Of a stretch of DNA of 64,000 nt, positions 26,078 to 35,491 are shown in pieces. Below the pieces are notes generated by a model. It was not told where the DNA came from. It worked only from the letters and a program-made list of their open reading frames with translations, and did no database searches. Origin of the DNA: Tepidibacillus fermentans (GTDB lineage Bacteria > Bacillota > Bacilli > Tepidibacillales > Tepidibacillaceae); assembly GCF_004342885.1 (NCBI RefSeq), contig NZ_SMAB01000002.1, forward strand, positions 124,001-188,000, in the 5' to 3' direction. The number at the start of each line of letters is the position of its first letter. Positions within the stretch are counted from its first letter, which is position 1. Both the position numbers and the translations under genes were made by a program.

Positions 26078-26761
26078 ATGAAGATTGCTATTGATGGACC
26101 AGCAGGAGCTGGAAAAAGTACTGTCGCAAAGAAAGTGGCACATGAATTGGGATATGTTTATATCGATACAGGTGCCATGTATCGTGCTTTAACTTATAAG
26201 GCAATTCAAGATCAAGTGGATTTACATAATGGGGAGGCCTTAGCTGCATTGCTTGCCAAATATCCAGTGGAACTTCTTGTGGAAAATAATCAACAAAAAG
26301 TAAAGATTAATCACCAAGATGTAACAGAATACATAAGAACACCAGAAATTTCTAAGTATGTATCGACCGTAGCTGCACAGGAACAAGTTAGAAAAACAAT
26401 GTTAATGATTCAACGTTCCTTAGCGGCGAAAGGAAATGTAATTATGGATGGCCGTGATATCGGCACAAATGTCTTACCTGATGCTGATTTAAAAATATTT
26501 CTTACTGCTACCATTGAAGAAAGAGCGAAAAGGCGTTACCAAGAATTACTAACTAAAGGATATAAAGGATCTTTTGAAGAGATTAAGCAGGAAATAGCAT
26601 CGCGAGATAAACAAGATCAAGAAAGGAAATATGCTCCATTAAAACAAGCAGGTGATGCCATTTTGATTGATACTTCAAAATTAACAATTGACCAAGTGGT
26701 AAACCATATCCTTCAATTAGTAAAAGAATATCAAGAGGGTGATAAAAATGAACTTATATAG
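26078..26761 (+). CDS. cmk: Cytidylate kinase
   Basis: This is a cytoplasmic kinase that turns CMP and dCMP into diphosphates. It has 227 residues. It has the P-loop GPAGAGKSTVAKKVA at the N-terminus, the IDTGAMYRALTYKA substrate motif, MDGRDIGTNVLP, and the lid Arg-rich segment RAKRRYQEL. TATGGAGGAAC provides the ribosome site. The 3' end overlaps the acyltransferase gene, which contains its own ribosome site inside cmk. Confidence 0.95.
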   Translation: MKIAIDGPAGAGKSTVAKKVAHELGYVYIDTGAMYRALTYKAIQDQVDLHNGEALAALLAKYPVELLVENNQQKVKINHQDVTEYIRTPEISKYVSTVAAQEQVRKTMLMIQRSLAAKGNVIMDGRDIGTNVLPDADLKIFLTATIEERAKRRYQELLTKGYKGSFEEIKQEIASRDKQDQERKYAPLKQAGDAILIDTSKLTIDQVVNHILQLVKEYQEGDKNELI

Positions 26762-27341
26762 AACCCTCAGACGTATTGTTCGAATCTATTTTCAATTATT
26801 TTTTCGCTTTCGAGTCAAAGGAGAGGAAAATATACCCTCCTCTGGTCCTGTAATCCTCATCGCAAACCATATAAGTAACTACGATCCGCCAGTTCTTGCC
26901 TGTGCGATTCAACGTCAAGTACACTTTATGGCAAAAGAGGAATTATTCTCTATTCCTATTTTAGGAGCGTTATTACTTAAGATTGGAGCTTTTCCTGTGA
27001 AAAGAGGAGGTAATGATCGAAAAGCGATAAAACAAGCTTTTCAAGTCCTAAATGAAAATCGAGTATTGGGTATTTTTCCAGAAGGAACTCGAAGCAAGAC
27101 AGGAAAATTAGGAAAAGGAATGCCTGGAGCTGCCTTATTTGCAATCAAATCAGATGCGAAGGTTATACCGGTTGGGATTCAATCTCGTTATAAGTGGTTT
27201 CAGCCGATAAATGTAAATATTGGAAGTCCAATATCTTTAGATTCGTATAAGCAGGAAAAAGTAAGGACAGAAGACTTGGAGGAAATTGTTGATTTTTTAA
27301 TGATGCAAATACAAAAACAACTTAATGAGATTAAAGGATAA
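26748..27341 (+). CDS. plsC: 1-acyl-sn-glycerol-3-phosphate acyltransferase
   Basis: This is a membrane-associated acyltransferase that makes phosphatidic acid from lysophosphatidic acid. It has 197 residues. The catalytic NHISNYDPP (HX4D), the KEELFSIPILGALLLKIGAFPVKRGG block and the substrate FPEGTRSKTGKL motif are present. I chose ATG 26748 because GAGGG at 26735-26739 is well spaced; GTG 26739 lies within it. It overlaps cmk by 14 bases. The cmk-plsC pair is common in Firmicutes. Confidence 0.92.
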   Translation: MNLYRTLRRIVRIYFQLFFRFRVKGEENIPSSGPVILIANHISNYDPPVLACAIQRQVHFMAKEELFSIPILGALLLKIGAFPVKRGGNDRKAIKQAFQVLNENRVLGIFPEGTRSKTGKLGKGMPGAALFAIKSDAKVIPVGIQSRYKWFQPINVNIGSPISLDSYKQEKVRTEDLEEIVDFLMMQIQKQLNEIKG

Positions 27342-27345
27342 ACCA

Positions 27346-27636
27346 ATGAAGATCATAGTTCTAATTGCTATCTATTTTGGAATGATCATTTTTATATTTA
27401 GGTTAAGTTCATTCATTGCCAGAAGATGCATATATAAAAATTGTTCTTTACTTGAAACCAAAAAAATGGTATGGAATTTTTTAAATAGCTTTATAATAAA
27501 TTTAACGATCTTATTTATATTTATCCTATTCTACTATCTTCAGTTGATATCCGTTTATAGTGTATTGATCATACTCATGATAACAAGTCTTGTATTTATT
27601 ATGATTCTGGTTTATTTTTTTCAAAAATTAAAATAG
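27346..27636 (+). CDS. Small three-helix membrane protein of unknown function
   Basis: I do not recognise this 96-residue product. It has three predicted membrane helices (about residues 2-20, 45-66 and 70-90). A short cytoplasmic segment with RRCIYKNCSLLETKK lies between the first two. ATG 27346 has AAAGGAT seven bases upstream; the longer frame from 27325 overlaps plsC without a better site. Tight spacing after plsC and codon use like its neighbours suggest it is a real gene cotranscribed with cmk-plsC. Confidence 0.6.
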   Translation: MKIIVLIAIYFGMIIFIFRLSSFIARRCIYKNCSLLETKKMVWNFLNSFIINLTILFIFILFYYLQLISVYSVLIILMITSLVFIMILVYFFQKLK

Positions 27637-27710
27637 TGTATATGCACTTCACCTTTTGGCGAGTGTATGAATTATACTAATAAAAATGACTTTTTTCAGG
27701 AGGGAATCAC

Positions 27711-28865
27711 ATGGTTGGAGAAATGAATAATGAAATTTCAAACATAACAACATTACAAAAAGGGGATCTCGTAAAGGGGAAAGTACTTAAAATTGAAGAC
27801 AAACAAGCGATCATTGACATCGGTTATAAATATGACGGAATTCTCCCGATCGGTGAGGTTACCAATGTTTATGTCGAAAATATACAAGATGTCATACAGA
27901 TTGGAGATGAGTTAGAGCTAAAGGTTCTTCGCGTGAATGATGAGGAAGAGAAATTAATTCTTTCAAAGAAAGCAATTGATCAGGAAAAGGCTTGGGACAT
28001 CTTAGAAAAAAGAAAGGAAAATAATGAGGTATTTGAAGTGAAAGTGGCTGAAATTGTAAAAGGTGGTTTGATTGCCGATGTAGGTGTTCGTGGCTTCATT
28101 CCTTCTTCATTGATAGAAAACCATTATATCGATGATTTTTCTGATTATAAAGGTAAGACATTACGTGTAAAAATTGTTGAACTTGATCGGCAAAAAAATA
28201 GGGTTATCCTCTCGCAAAAAGATGTTTTACAAGAGGAAAAAGAAAAAGAAAAGAACACTCTTTTCTCCCAACTTCAAGTAGGAGAGGTGAAGGATGGAAT
28301 CGTTCGAAGAATTACTGATTTTGGCGTTTTTGTCGATATTGGTGGAATCGATGGACTTGTTCACATTTCTGAAATATCATGGGATCGTGTAGAAAAGCCT
28401 TCTGATGTCTTGAAAGAAGGGCAACAGGTTAAAGTGAAGATTGTTCGCTTAGATCCTGAAACGAAACGAATCAGTTTAAGCATCAAAGAAACGGAACCTA
28501 ATCCATGGAAAAAGGCAATAAGCACGTTGAAAGTGGATGAAATCTATTTAGGTACCGTGAAAAGGCTAACTAACTTTGGGGCTTTTGTTGAAGTAATGCC
28601 TAATGTCGAAGGACTAGTACATATTTCCCAGATTTCTCATCGACACATTGGAACACCAGGAGAGGTACTAGAAGTAGGACAACAAGTAAAGGTGAAAATA
28701 TTAGACATTGATCGTGAAAATCAACGAATCAGTTTAAGTATAAAAGAAGCAGAAGAAAAAGAAACAAAGGCAGAAGAAATCCCGCCAGAATATGAGAAAA
28801 AAGATACCGGTTTTTCCGTCACTTTAGGTGATGTGATTGGAGATAAATTAAAGGATTTAAAATAA
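27711..28865 (+). CDS. ypfD: S1 RNA-binding domain protein (ribosomal protein S1 homologue YpfD)
   Basis: This protein has 384 residues with four S1 RNA-binding repeats (about 15-85, 100-165, 185-255, 270-340). The third has the clear ITDFGVFVDIGGIDGLVHISEISW signature and the fourth the similar GAFVEVMPNVEGLVHISQIS. E. coli S1 has six repeats and is essential; the four-repeat Bacillus form YpfD is dispensable and its ribosome role is debated. The C-terminal 40 residues are charged. AGGAGGG precedes ATG. Position after cmk is as in most bacteria. Confidence 0.9.
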   Translation: MVGEMNNEISNITTLQKGDLVKGKVLKIEDKQAIIDIGYKYDGILPIGEVTNVYVENIQDVIQIGDELELKVLRVNDEEEKLILSKKAIDQEKAWDILEKRKENNEVFEVKVAEIVKGGLIADVGVRGFIPSSLIENHYIDDFSDYKGKTLRVKIVELDRQKNRVILSQKDVLQEEKEKEKNTLFSQLQVGEVKDGIVRRITDFGVFVDIGGIDGLVHISEISWDRVEKPSDVLKEGQQVKVKIVRLDPETKRISLSIKETEPNPWKKAISTLKVDEIYLGTVKRLTNFGAFVEVMPNVEGLVHISQISHRHIGTPGEVLEVGQQVKVKILDIDRENQRISLSIKEAEEKETKAEEIPPEYEKKDTGFSVTLGDVIGDKLKDLK

Positions 28866-28887
28866 TAATACAATACCATTTCATTAT

Positions 28888-28913
28888 ACCCATGTGATCA
28901 TGGGTTTTTTTTA
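28888..28913 (+). terminator. Terminator of ypfD
   Basis: ACCCATG (28888-28894) pairs with CATGGGT (28899-28905) around TGAT, with a T-run after it. Confidence 0.87.
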
Positions 28914-29052
28914 TTGGAAAAAAGAAATAATACCTAATAGAAAAGGTGGTTGAGACTGTAATGGGGTAACGGGAAGTCTACTTCTCATCATTTTTATCAT
29001 TTTATATAGTACGGGTTGGTTTCGTTCAAGAATTCCTGTAGAACCAAAAAAA

Positions 29053-29583
29053 ATGCTATTGATTATTGTTCTATTCTTTCTATTGTCTTGGATTGAAATT
29101 CCTTTATTTTATGGACTAAAAGTGAATCTTGGAGGATTTTTCTTGCCAATAATTGTCTATTTCTACCTATGGGTTCATGTTGACAATAATCGGATTTACT
29201 CATTCTTTTCCGTAATGCTATTAGGTGCAATTTATCTTAGTCTAAGAGTATTTTTACGATCAGATCCAATCCTCATCATTTTTGAAGAATCGATTCAAAT
29301 TTCTTTATTCTTATCGATGATCATACTATTTATGGCTCAGAATTTGATTGATGCTTTTAGTTTGTATTTGGGTGGATACGTAATGGGTGAGCTATTCTTT
29401 TTATTCTACAATTGGGGGAATAGACAATCAGAGTTTGTTTTAGGAGATCAATTAGTAAGAGATATTCTCGTGTTTGGATCATTTGAAATCTGGATGGCAT
29501 GGATGTTGATTGAGCTATTCAAACAATGGAATAAACAAAGAAAAATTCGCATATGGAGGAAAAGACAAATCAATGGTGAATAA
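29053..29583 (+). CDS. yphA: YphA-like multi-pass membrane protein, start disrupted
   Basis: The intact frame gives 176 residues with about five membrane helices. The same frame stays open upstream to 28954 and encodes another membrane helix ending TGWFRSR, as expected for YphA, but has no normal start codon there. ATG at 28961, with AAGGTGG 11 bases upstream, is one frame off; one extra G in the GGGG at 28963-28966 would join it to the rest. The gene is therefore likely longer (about 206 residues, near the size of B. subtilis YphA) and carries either a real frameshift or a base-call error. It overlaps the next gene. Confidence 0.6.
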   Translation: MLLIIVLFFLLSWIEIPLFYGLKVNLGGFFLPIIVYFYLWVHVDNNRIYSFFSVMLLGAIYLSLRVFLRSDPILIIFEESIQISLFLSMIILFMAQNLIDAFSLYLGGYVMGELFFLFYNWGNRQSEFVLGDQLVRDILVFGSFEIWMAWMLIELFKQWNKQRKIRIWRKRQINGE

Positions 29584-30457
29584 AGAGATGATAGCTGTTA
29601 CACTCGGGGTCATAGTAGGATTTTTAAATAGAATCTTCATGTTGCGCACAGATTACCGACAATACCCTACACATAAACATGGTAAAATGATTCATTTATC
29701 ACTAGGATTTATTGCAGCAGGCTTAGGTGCTGTTGCTGTGCCAGCTCTTTTAGAAGAGAATTATACAGCGATTACTTTTTTAGGACTAGCTGCCCAACAG
29801 TTTCGTGATGTGCGAAATATGGAAAGACAAACATTATCAAGGCTAGATGAATTAGAGTTAGTTCCAAGAGGTTATACCTATATCGAAGGAATCGCGATGG
29901 TTTTTGAAGGGAGAAATTATTTAGTAATATTTGCAGCTTTTTTTACTTCAATGGTCACTAGTTTAACCAATTGGAAATTAGGAATCGTGGCTGGAATTTT
30001 AACCATTGTGATTAATCAAAGATATATGTCCGGTTTAAATATTAAAGATATAGCGGATGTAAGACCAGCGAAAATAAAAATAGAGGGGCCTCATCTATTT
30101 GTTGAAAATATTTATATCATGAACATTGGATTACAAACATCACAAAAAATAATTGAGGAACATGGCATGGGTATAATTATAACCCCTAAGGATATGAATA
30201 GTAGTGTAACGCTGGCTAATTTAGGACAACGACAAGCGATACTTCATAATTTATCAACGATCCTAGGTGTTTATCGAGATTCAGGAGAACCTTCACTTGT
30301 TCCATTAATTAAGAGGGATCTTAACGATGGAAGACTCGGTGTTTTTTTTCTTCCGTACAATAAGAATCCAGAAGAAGCAATACGGATTGTAAATCTGGTA
30401 CCTGTACTAGAAAACGCAATTAGATTACCGTCTGAATCGAAAGAAAAAGAGGGATAA
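29573..30457 (+). CDS. YIEGIA family membrane protein
   Basis: This is a 294-residue protein conserved in spore-forming Firmicutes and named for its motif, seen here as YTYIEGIAMVFEGRNYL (near 100). Three or four membrane helices lie in the first 165 residues (GVIVGFLNRIFMLR, LSLGFIAAGLGAVAVPALL, NYLVIFAAFFTSMVTSL), and the C-terminal third is soluble. It overlaps the yphA end. ATG 29573 follows GGAGG by 13 bases, which is long; no better start is seen. The following small gene encodes its named partner. Function is not established; a role in sporulation is inferred from its distribution. Confidence 0.8.
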   Translation: MVNKEMIAVTLGVIVGFLNRIFMLRTDYRQYPTHKHGKMIHLSLGFIAAGLGAVAVPALLEENYTAITFLGLAAQQFRDVRNMERQTLSRLDELELVPRGYTYIEGIAMVFEGRNYLVIFAAFFTSMVTSLTNWKLGIVAGILTIVINQRYMSGLNIKDIADVRPAKIKIEGPHLFVENIYIMNIGLQTSQKIIEEHGMGIIITPKDMNSSVTLANLGQRQAILHNLSTILGVYRDSGEPSLVPLIKRDLNDGRLGVFFLPYNKNPEEAIRIVNLVPVLENAIRLPSESKEKEG

Positions 30458-30459
30458 GA

Positions 30460-30654
30460 ATGGGAACGACAATTCAAAATTATATTCTTGCTATTGTAAC
30501 AATTAATGAAGATAAAGTAAAGAGTGGTAGTGCACCGATCTTTATTGCGAAGAGTGAAGAAGAATTACAAAGAACAGCATTTCTATTAGAAAAAATTTTA
30601 GATGGAATGGCTCATGATTTAGAGAACGGAACATTGATCATTGTGCGACACTAA
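30460..30654 (+). CDS. Capping complex subunit for YIEGIA
   Basis: This is a 64-residue soluble protein, always found next to the YIEGIA gene in families I know by that name. The sequence starts MGTTIQNYILAIVT and includes KSGSAPIFIAKSEEELQRTAF. The start is two bases after the stop of the YIEGIA gene, so the two are translationally coupled. The biochemical meaning of the name is not something I can verify from the sequence. Confidence 0.75.
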   Translation: MGTTIQNYILAIVTINEDKVKSGSAPIFIAKSEEELQRTAFLLEKILDGMAHDLENGTLIIVRH

Positions 30655-30663
30655 TTCATTGAC

Positions 30664-30691
30664 TTGATAGATTGATGCTTTTGTTTATAAT
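30664..30691 (+). promoter_or_regulatory. Sigma-A promoter of der
   Basis: TTGATA (30664-30669) and TATAAT (30686-30691) are 16 bases apart, ending 45 bases before the der start. Confidence 0.6.
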
Positions 30692-30736
30692 AGTATAGAC
30701 ACAAGAATTTTTATAGGATAGAAAGGCTGATCGGAG

Positions 30737-32056
30737 ATGTCAAAACCAGTAGTAGCACTTGTAGGTCGACCAAATGTAGGAAAGTCTACACTTTTTAATC
30801 GAATAGCTCAAAAAAGAATTGCCATCGTTGAGGATACACCAGGAGTCACTCGTGATCGAATCTATAGTACGGCTGAGTGGCTTGACCATCAATTTCATAT
30901 TATTGATACAGGCGGTATAGAAATCGAAGCTGAAGATGAGATTCTCATGCAAATAAAACATCAAGCCGAATTAGCCATAGACGAAGCGGATGTCATTATC
31001 TTCGTGGTTGATGGAAAAACAGGGGTAACTGAAGCGGATAAAGAAGTAGCAAATTTACTTTATCGTGCCAAAAAACCGATTGTGTTAGCTGTTAATAAAA
31101 TCGATAATATTAAAATGCAGGAAGAGATTTATGAATTTTATTCTTTAGGATTTGGCGAACCTTATCCAGTGTCTGGAGTTCATATGATCGGCTTAGGTGA
31201 TTTGTTAGATGCAGTTGTTTCCCATTTTCCTCCTCAGGAAGAAGAACCCAAAGATGAAGATGTAATTCGCGTGGCGTTGATTGGTCGTCCTAATGTTGGT
31301 AAATCTTCGCTTGTGAATGCGATCTTGGGAGAAGAACGAGTAATTGTAAGTAACGTAGCAGGTACGACTCGTGATGCCATCGATACACCGTTTTCAACAC
31401 AGAATCAAGATTACATATTAGTTGATACAGCTGGAATGAGAAAAAGAGGGAAAGTATATGAAACAACAGAGAAATATAGTGTTTTAAGGGCTTTGAAGGC
31501 GATTGATGATGCTGATGTTGTTCTCGTGGTGTTAGATGGACATGCTGGGGTCATTGAACAAGATAAACGAATTGCTGGTTATGCTCATGAAGCAGGAAAA
31601 GCCAGTATTTTTGTCGTTAATAAGTGGGATATAGTAGAAAAAGATGATAAAACTATGACTCAATTTGTTAAAAAGATTCGTGATGAGTTTCAATTTATGG
31701 CTTACGCCCCTATTGTTTTTGTTTCTGCAAAAACAAAACAAAGAGTTCAAAAGATTTTACCGATTGTGGATGAAGTAGCAGAGGCTCATTCGATGAGAGT
31801 TGCAACATCGGTTCTAAATGATGTCATTGCAGATGCGGTCGTCATGACTCCACCACCTTCAGACAAAGGAAAACGTTTAAAGGTGAAATATGTTACTCAG
31901 GTAGCGGTAAAACCACCTACTTTTGTTGTTTTTGTGAATGATAAAGAACTAATGCATTTTTCTTATGAAAGGTATTTAGAGAATAAATTAAGGGAAGCTT
32001 TTGGATTTGAAGGTACCCCTATTCGCTTAATTGTTCGTGAGAAAGAGGAATCATAA
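30737..32056 (+). CDS. der: Ribosome assembly GTPase Der (EngA)
   Basis: This is an essential GTPase for 50S subunit maturation, 439 residues. Two G domains are in tandem, with GRPNVGKST near residue 10 and GRPNVGKSS near 183. Each has its DTGG or DTAG switch and NKID or NKWD base-recognition motif. A KH-like domain fills the C-terminus (about 355-439). GGCTGATCGGAG is the ribosome site. It is followed 17 bases later by gpsA, as in B. subtilis. Confidence 0.96.
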   Translation: MSKPVVALVGRPNVGKSTLFNRIAQKRIAIVEDTPGVTRDRIYSTAEWLDHQFHIIDTGGIEIEAEDEILMQIKHQAELAIDEADVIIFVVDGKTGVTEADKEVANLLYRAKKPIVLAVNKIDNIKMQEEIYEFYSLGFGEPYPVSGVHMIGLGDLLDAVVSHFPPQEEEPKDEDVIRVALIGRPNVGKSSLVNAILGEERVIVSNVAGTTRDAIDTPFSTQNQDYILVDTAGMRKRGKVYETTEKYSVLRALKAIDDADVVLVVLDGHAGVIEQDKRIAGYAHEAGKASIFVVNKWDIVEKDDKTMTQFVKKIRDEFQFMAYAPIVFVSAKTKQRVQKILPIVDEVAEAHSMRVATSVLNDVIADAVVMTPPPSDKGKRLKVKYVTQVAVKPPTFVVFVNDKELMHFSYERYLENKLREAFGFEGTPIRLIVREKEES

Positions 32057-32073
32057 TTTGGAGGGGGATGAAG

Positions 32074-33120
32074 ATGGGAAAAAATCTCTCTGTAGCGGTG
32101 ATTGGCGCCGGAAGTTGGGGAACTGCTTTGGCAATGGTTCTAGCCAATAATGGGATTCAGGTGAACCTTTATACACGGCGAGAAGATCAAAAAGAAGAAA
32201 TCAATCATCAACATAAGAATCAAAAATATCTCCCTGGAATATATCTACCTGTATCGATTAAGGCAGATACCGATTTACAAAGAGTTGTACATAAAAAACC
32301 TTTTGTCATTCTTGTTGTTCCTTCTCATGTAATGAGGGAAACCGTTAGAAGCATGAAAGAAATGATTACTGAGGATATGATACTCATTCATGCAACAAAA
32401 GGTTTAGAGGAAAATACCTACAAAAGAATGAGTGAATTGATTCACGAAGAATTGCCCCATCTTCATGAGAATCAGATCATGGTTTTATCAGGACCGAGCC
32501 ATGCTGAAGAAGTAAGTAGACGATCTCCAACTACGGTTGTCGTTTCTGGTAAAGATCTAAATTTAGTCGAAAAAGGGCAAGATCTATTTATAAACAAGGA
32601 TTTCCGTGTCTATACCAATACTGACTTAATTGGTGTAGAAATAGCGGGTTCATTAAAAAACATTATCGCATTAGGCGCAGGCTTATCAGATGGTCTGGGA
32701 TTTGGGGATAATGCAAAAGCGGCACTTATTACTCGAGGCCTTGCCGAAATCACAAGATTAGGGATAGAATTAGGAGCAAATCCATTAACATTTCTTGGTT
32801 TAGCTGGAGTGGGGGACCTCGTTGTAACTTGTACGAGTAAACATAGTCGGAACTGGAGAGCGGGATATCAGTTAGGTAAGGGAGAAAAACTTGAACAAAT
32901 CCTTCAACAGATGGGAATGGTTGTAGAGGGTGTAAAAACGACGAGAGTAGCCTTTGCTCTCTCTCAGCATTACCAAGTGAGAATGCCCATCACCTCAGAA
33001 TTATATCGAGTGTTATTTGAAGGAAAGTCTCCTAAGCAGGCAGTGGAAGACTTAATGGGTAGGGTCAAAACTCATGAGATGGAAGAAATTGCATTCGAAC
33101 AATTACTTCGATTTGATTAG
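32074..33120 (+). CDS. gpsA: Glycerol-3-phosphate dehydrogenase [NAD(P)+]
   Basis: This is a cytoplasmic enzyme that reduces dihydroxyacetone phosphate to sn-glycerol 3-phosphate for phospholipid synthesis. It has 348 residues. The nucleotide site is VIGAGSWGTALAMVLA, followed by the catalytic Lys region AGSLKNIIALGAGLSDGLGFGDNAKAALITRG. I chose ATG 32074, six bases after GGAGGGGG; ATG 32068 directly follows that site. It is in the der-gpsA unit and supplies the backbone used by PlsC-type acyltransferases. Confidence 0.95.
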   Translation: MGKNLSVAVIGAGSWGTALAMVLANNGIQVNLYTRREDQKEEINHQHKNQKYLPGIYLPVSIKADTDLQRVVHKKPFVILVVPSHVMRETVRSMKEMITEDMILIHATKGLEENTYKRMSELIHEELPHLHENQIMVLSGPSHAEEVSRRSPTTVVVSGKDLNLVEKGQDLFINKDFRVYTNTDLIGVEIAGSLKNIIALGAGLSDGLGFGDNAKAALITRGLAEITRLGIELGANPLTFLGLAGVGDLVVTCTSKHSRNWRAGYQLGKGEKLEQILQQMGMVVEGVKTTRVAFALSQHYQVRMPITSELYRVLFEGKSPKQAVEDLMGRVKTHEMEEIAFEQLLRFD

Positions 33121-33134
33121 AAAGGATGACATCA

Positions 33135-33482
33135 TTGTCTGAAACAATTATCTTTTTCCATGATTATAAAAAGATCGAAATTAAACCTGGAATAACGATT
33201 TTAAAGGCAGCAATTCGGGCAAATGTTCATCTGGCACATAAATGTGGTGGAAGAGGGGCATGTCTGACTTGTAAAGTGAAAGTAGATGATCCAACAGCTG
33301 TATCCCCACCAACTAATAGTGAAAGACAAAAATTAGGATCCGCATTACTTCAACAAGGAATGAGATTAGGTTGTCAAGCAAAGATCATTAAGAGCTTGAA
33401 GGTCGAGATTCCAGAGGATCCTTTAAAGGCAGTTATACGTAAACAATTGGCAAAACAAAAAGAGGATCAAGAAAATTTCTAA
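33135..33482 (+). CDS. Plant-type [2Fe-2S] ferredoxin-like protein
   Basis: This is a 115-residue soluble protein with the ferredoxin beta-grasp fold. The ligand cysteines are in CGGRGACLTCKV plus a later LGCQ. The N-terminal half (IEIKPGITILKAAIRANVHL) is typical, and a charged tail follows residue 95. The redox partner is unknown. TTG 33135 is about nine bases after AAAGG; ATG 33126 abuts it. The spacing of 14 bases after gpsA puts it in the der-gpsA unit, where B. subtilis has small spore-related genes instead. Confidence 0.78.
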   Translation: MSETIIFFHDYKKIEIKPGITILKAAIRANVHLAHKCGGRGACLTCKVKVDDPTAVSPPTNSERQKLGSALLQQGMRLGCQAKIIKSLKVEIPEDPLKAVIRKQLAKQKEDQENF

Positions 33483-33491
33483 AATGATTGG

Positions 33492-33533
33492 AGTGATCCA
33501 AATGGAAGAGCACCATTTGGATCACTTTTTTTT
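33492..33533 (+). terminator. Terminator of the der-gpsA-ferredoxin unit
   Basis: AGTGATCCAAATGG (33492-33505) pairs perfectly over 14 bases with 33513-33526 across a 7-nt loop, then eight T. Confidence 0.92.
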
Positions 33534-33654
33534 GCTTACAATGTTTGCGAAGCAGATTTTGTTCTATTTATGTTCTATTCCTCTTTAATATGTCATAGAT
33601 ATTTAGTGGTCAGAAACCAAGCATCTCGAAATGAAAAAGAAATTAATCGTTCGC

Positions 33655-33684
33655 GTCATAAACAAAATCGTCATCACATATATT
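33655..33684 (+). promoter_or_regulatory. Possible sigma-E promoter of spoIVA
   Basis: GTCATAAA (33655-33662) and CATATATT (33677-33684), 14 bases apart, resemble mother-cell sigma-E -35 and -10 boxes. spoIVA is sigma-E controlled in B. subtilis. The match to the -10 CATACAnT is partial. Confidence 0.35.
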
Positions 33685-33789
33685 TATACTGTCCAATTTT
33701 AGTGTACGAGTCACTGTGGCTACATAGGGAGGGATGGCAATCTATACCTGGTTTATTTATTTGCCGTGTGAAAATAGAGGAGGGATATT

Positions 33790-35271
33790 GTGGAAAACTT
33801 TGATATTTTCAAAGATATAGCTGAACGAACTGGCGGAGATATCTATATTGGTGTAGTCGGTGCCGTAAGAACTGGTAAATCAACATTTATTAAAAAATTC
33901 ATGGAAACGTTAGTCTTACCAAAAATCTCAAATGAGAATGAAAAAGTAAGAGCAACGGATGAATTGCCTCAAAGCGCTGCTGGTAGAACCATTATGACAA
34001 CCGAGCCAAAATTCGTTCCGAATCAAGCGGTTCAACTTCATGTTGATGAAGGGTTAAATATTAATGTGCGTTTGGTTGATTGTGTGGGTTATGCAGTACA
34101 AGGGGCAAAAGGATATGAGGATGAAAATGGTAGACCAAGGATGGTAAATACTCCTTGGTTTGACGAACCAATTCCATTTCAAGAAGCAGCGGAAATTGGA
34201 ACAAGAAAAGTAATCCAAGAGCACTCCACCATTGGTGTAGTTGTCACGACTGATGGCTCAATAACAGATATCGCAAGAGAGGATTATATTGAAGCAGAAG
34301 AAAGAGTTGTAGCAGAATTAAAAGAACTAGGAAAACCCTTTGTGATGATTATTAACTCTGTTGATCCCGAATCGGAACAAGTAGGATTATTAAGAGAAGA
34401 GTTAAGTGAAAAGTATGATATTCCTGTCTTAGCAATGAGCGTAGCAAACATTCAGGAAGCAGATATTCTTAATGTGTTGAGAGAAGTATTATTCGAATTC
34501 CCTGTTCATGAGGTCAATGTGAATCTCCCAAGCTGGGTGATGGTTTTAAACGAGGATCACTGGCTATTAAAGAATTTCCAAGAAGCGGTTCAAAGCACGG
34601 TGAAAGATATTCGTCGATTACGTGATGTAAGAATGGTCGTCGACCAATTCAAAGAGTATGAATTCATTTCTGATGCAACATTAGCTGATATGAATATGGG
34701 TCAAGGAGTTGCCGAGATTGATTTATTTGCACCAGATGAACTCTACGATCAAATCTTGATGGAAATTGTTGGGGTCGAGATTAAAGGAAAAGACCATTTG
34801 TTACAATTAATGGTTGAATTCTCAAATGCAAAGAGAGAATATGACAAAGTTGCAGAGGCACTTGCCATGGTGAAACAAACCGGGTATGGCATTGCGAATC
34901 CATCACTTGAAGATATGACTTTGGCCGAGCCAGAATTAATCCGACAAGGTTCTAAATTTGGAGTTCGTTTGAAAGCAACCGCACCATCCATTCATATGGT
35001 CAAAGTCGACGTTGAGTCAGAATTCGCCCCAATTATTGGCTCAGAGAAGCAAAGTGAAGAGCTTTTAAGATATCTCATGCAAGATTTTGAAGAGGATCCA
35101 TTAAAAATGTGGGAATCAGATATCTTTGGCCGTTCTTTAGCTAGTATCGTTCGTGAAGGAATTCAAGCAAAATTATCGATGATGCCTGAAAATGCGAGAT
35201 ATAAATTAAAAGAAACCCTAGAAAGAATCATTAATGAGGGATCAGGTGGACTCATCGCGATCATTTTATAA
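33790..35271 (+). CDS. spoIVA: Stage IV sporulation protein A, spore coat ATPase
   Basis: This is the morphogenetic ATPase that polymerises on the forespore surface to form the coat basement layer, made in the mother cell. It has 493 residues, the usual length. The Walker A GAVRTGKST is near residue 24, and the N-terminal ENFDIFKDIAERTGGDIYIGVVG is almost invariant in the family. TRKVIQEHSTIGVVVTTDGSI and NSVDPESE follow in the GTPase-like core, and the C-terminus SGGLIAIIL is the SpoVM-contacting end. GTG start with GGAGGG eight bases upstream. Confidence 0.97.
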   Translation: MENFDIFKDIAERTGGDIYIGVVGAVRTGKSTFIKKFMETLVLPKISNENEKVRATDELPQSAAGRTIMTTEPKFVPNQAVQLHVDEGLNINVRLVDCVGYAVQGAKGYEDENGRPRMVNTPWFDEPIPFQEAAEIGTRKVIQEHSTIGVVVTTDGSITDIAREDYIEAEERVVAELKELGKPFVMIINSVDPESEQVGLLREELSEKYDIPVLAMSVANIQEADILNVLREVLFEFPVHEVNVNLPSWVMVLNEDHWLLKNFQEAVQSTVKDIRRLRDVRMVVDQFKEYEFISDATLADMNMGQGVAEIDLFAPDELYDQILMEIVGVEIKGKDHLLQLMVEFSNAKREYDKVAEALAMVKQTGYGIANPSLEDMTLAEPELIRQGSKFGVRLKATAPSIHMVKVDVESEFAPIIGSEKQSEELLRYLMQDFEEDPLKMWESDIFGRSLASIVREGIQAKLSMMPENARYKLKETLERIINEGSGGLIAIIL

Positions 35272-35297
35272 AAAATATGAATTTTTTTAACAAAAAA

Positions 35298-35325
35298 GCA
35301 CTCATAGAGTGTCTTTTTTTTTTTT
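35298..35325 (+). terminator. Terminator of spoIVA
   Basis: GCACTC (35298-35303) pairs with GAGTGT (35307-35312) including one G-U pair, followed by a long T-run. Confidence 0.75.
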
Positions 35326-35491
35326 AAAAAGAACCTTTTTCAATAAAAAGCCTTGAATTTGCTGAATTTGTATATTACTATATGCTTGTCTAAGAAAAAA
35401 AATGAAAATCTCTGTTAATCGAGTATAATTTTTCAAAAAACGGTTAACACATGATATAACGAGATTTTTTCCTTGGGAGGAGGTGAAAAAA

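Larger units (their letters stand above)
33483..33789. other. Intergenic region before spoIVA
   Basis: This 307-base gap contains the terminator above and the presumed spoIVA promoter. The short open frame at 33570-33803 overlaps spoIVA, has no ribosome site and is not credible. Confidence 0.5.

Noticed and set aside
33570-33803. 77-codon frame before spoIVA
   Set aside because: It has no ribosome site, overlaps the spoIVA start, and covers the promoter region.
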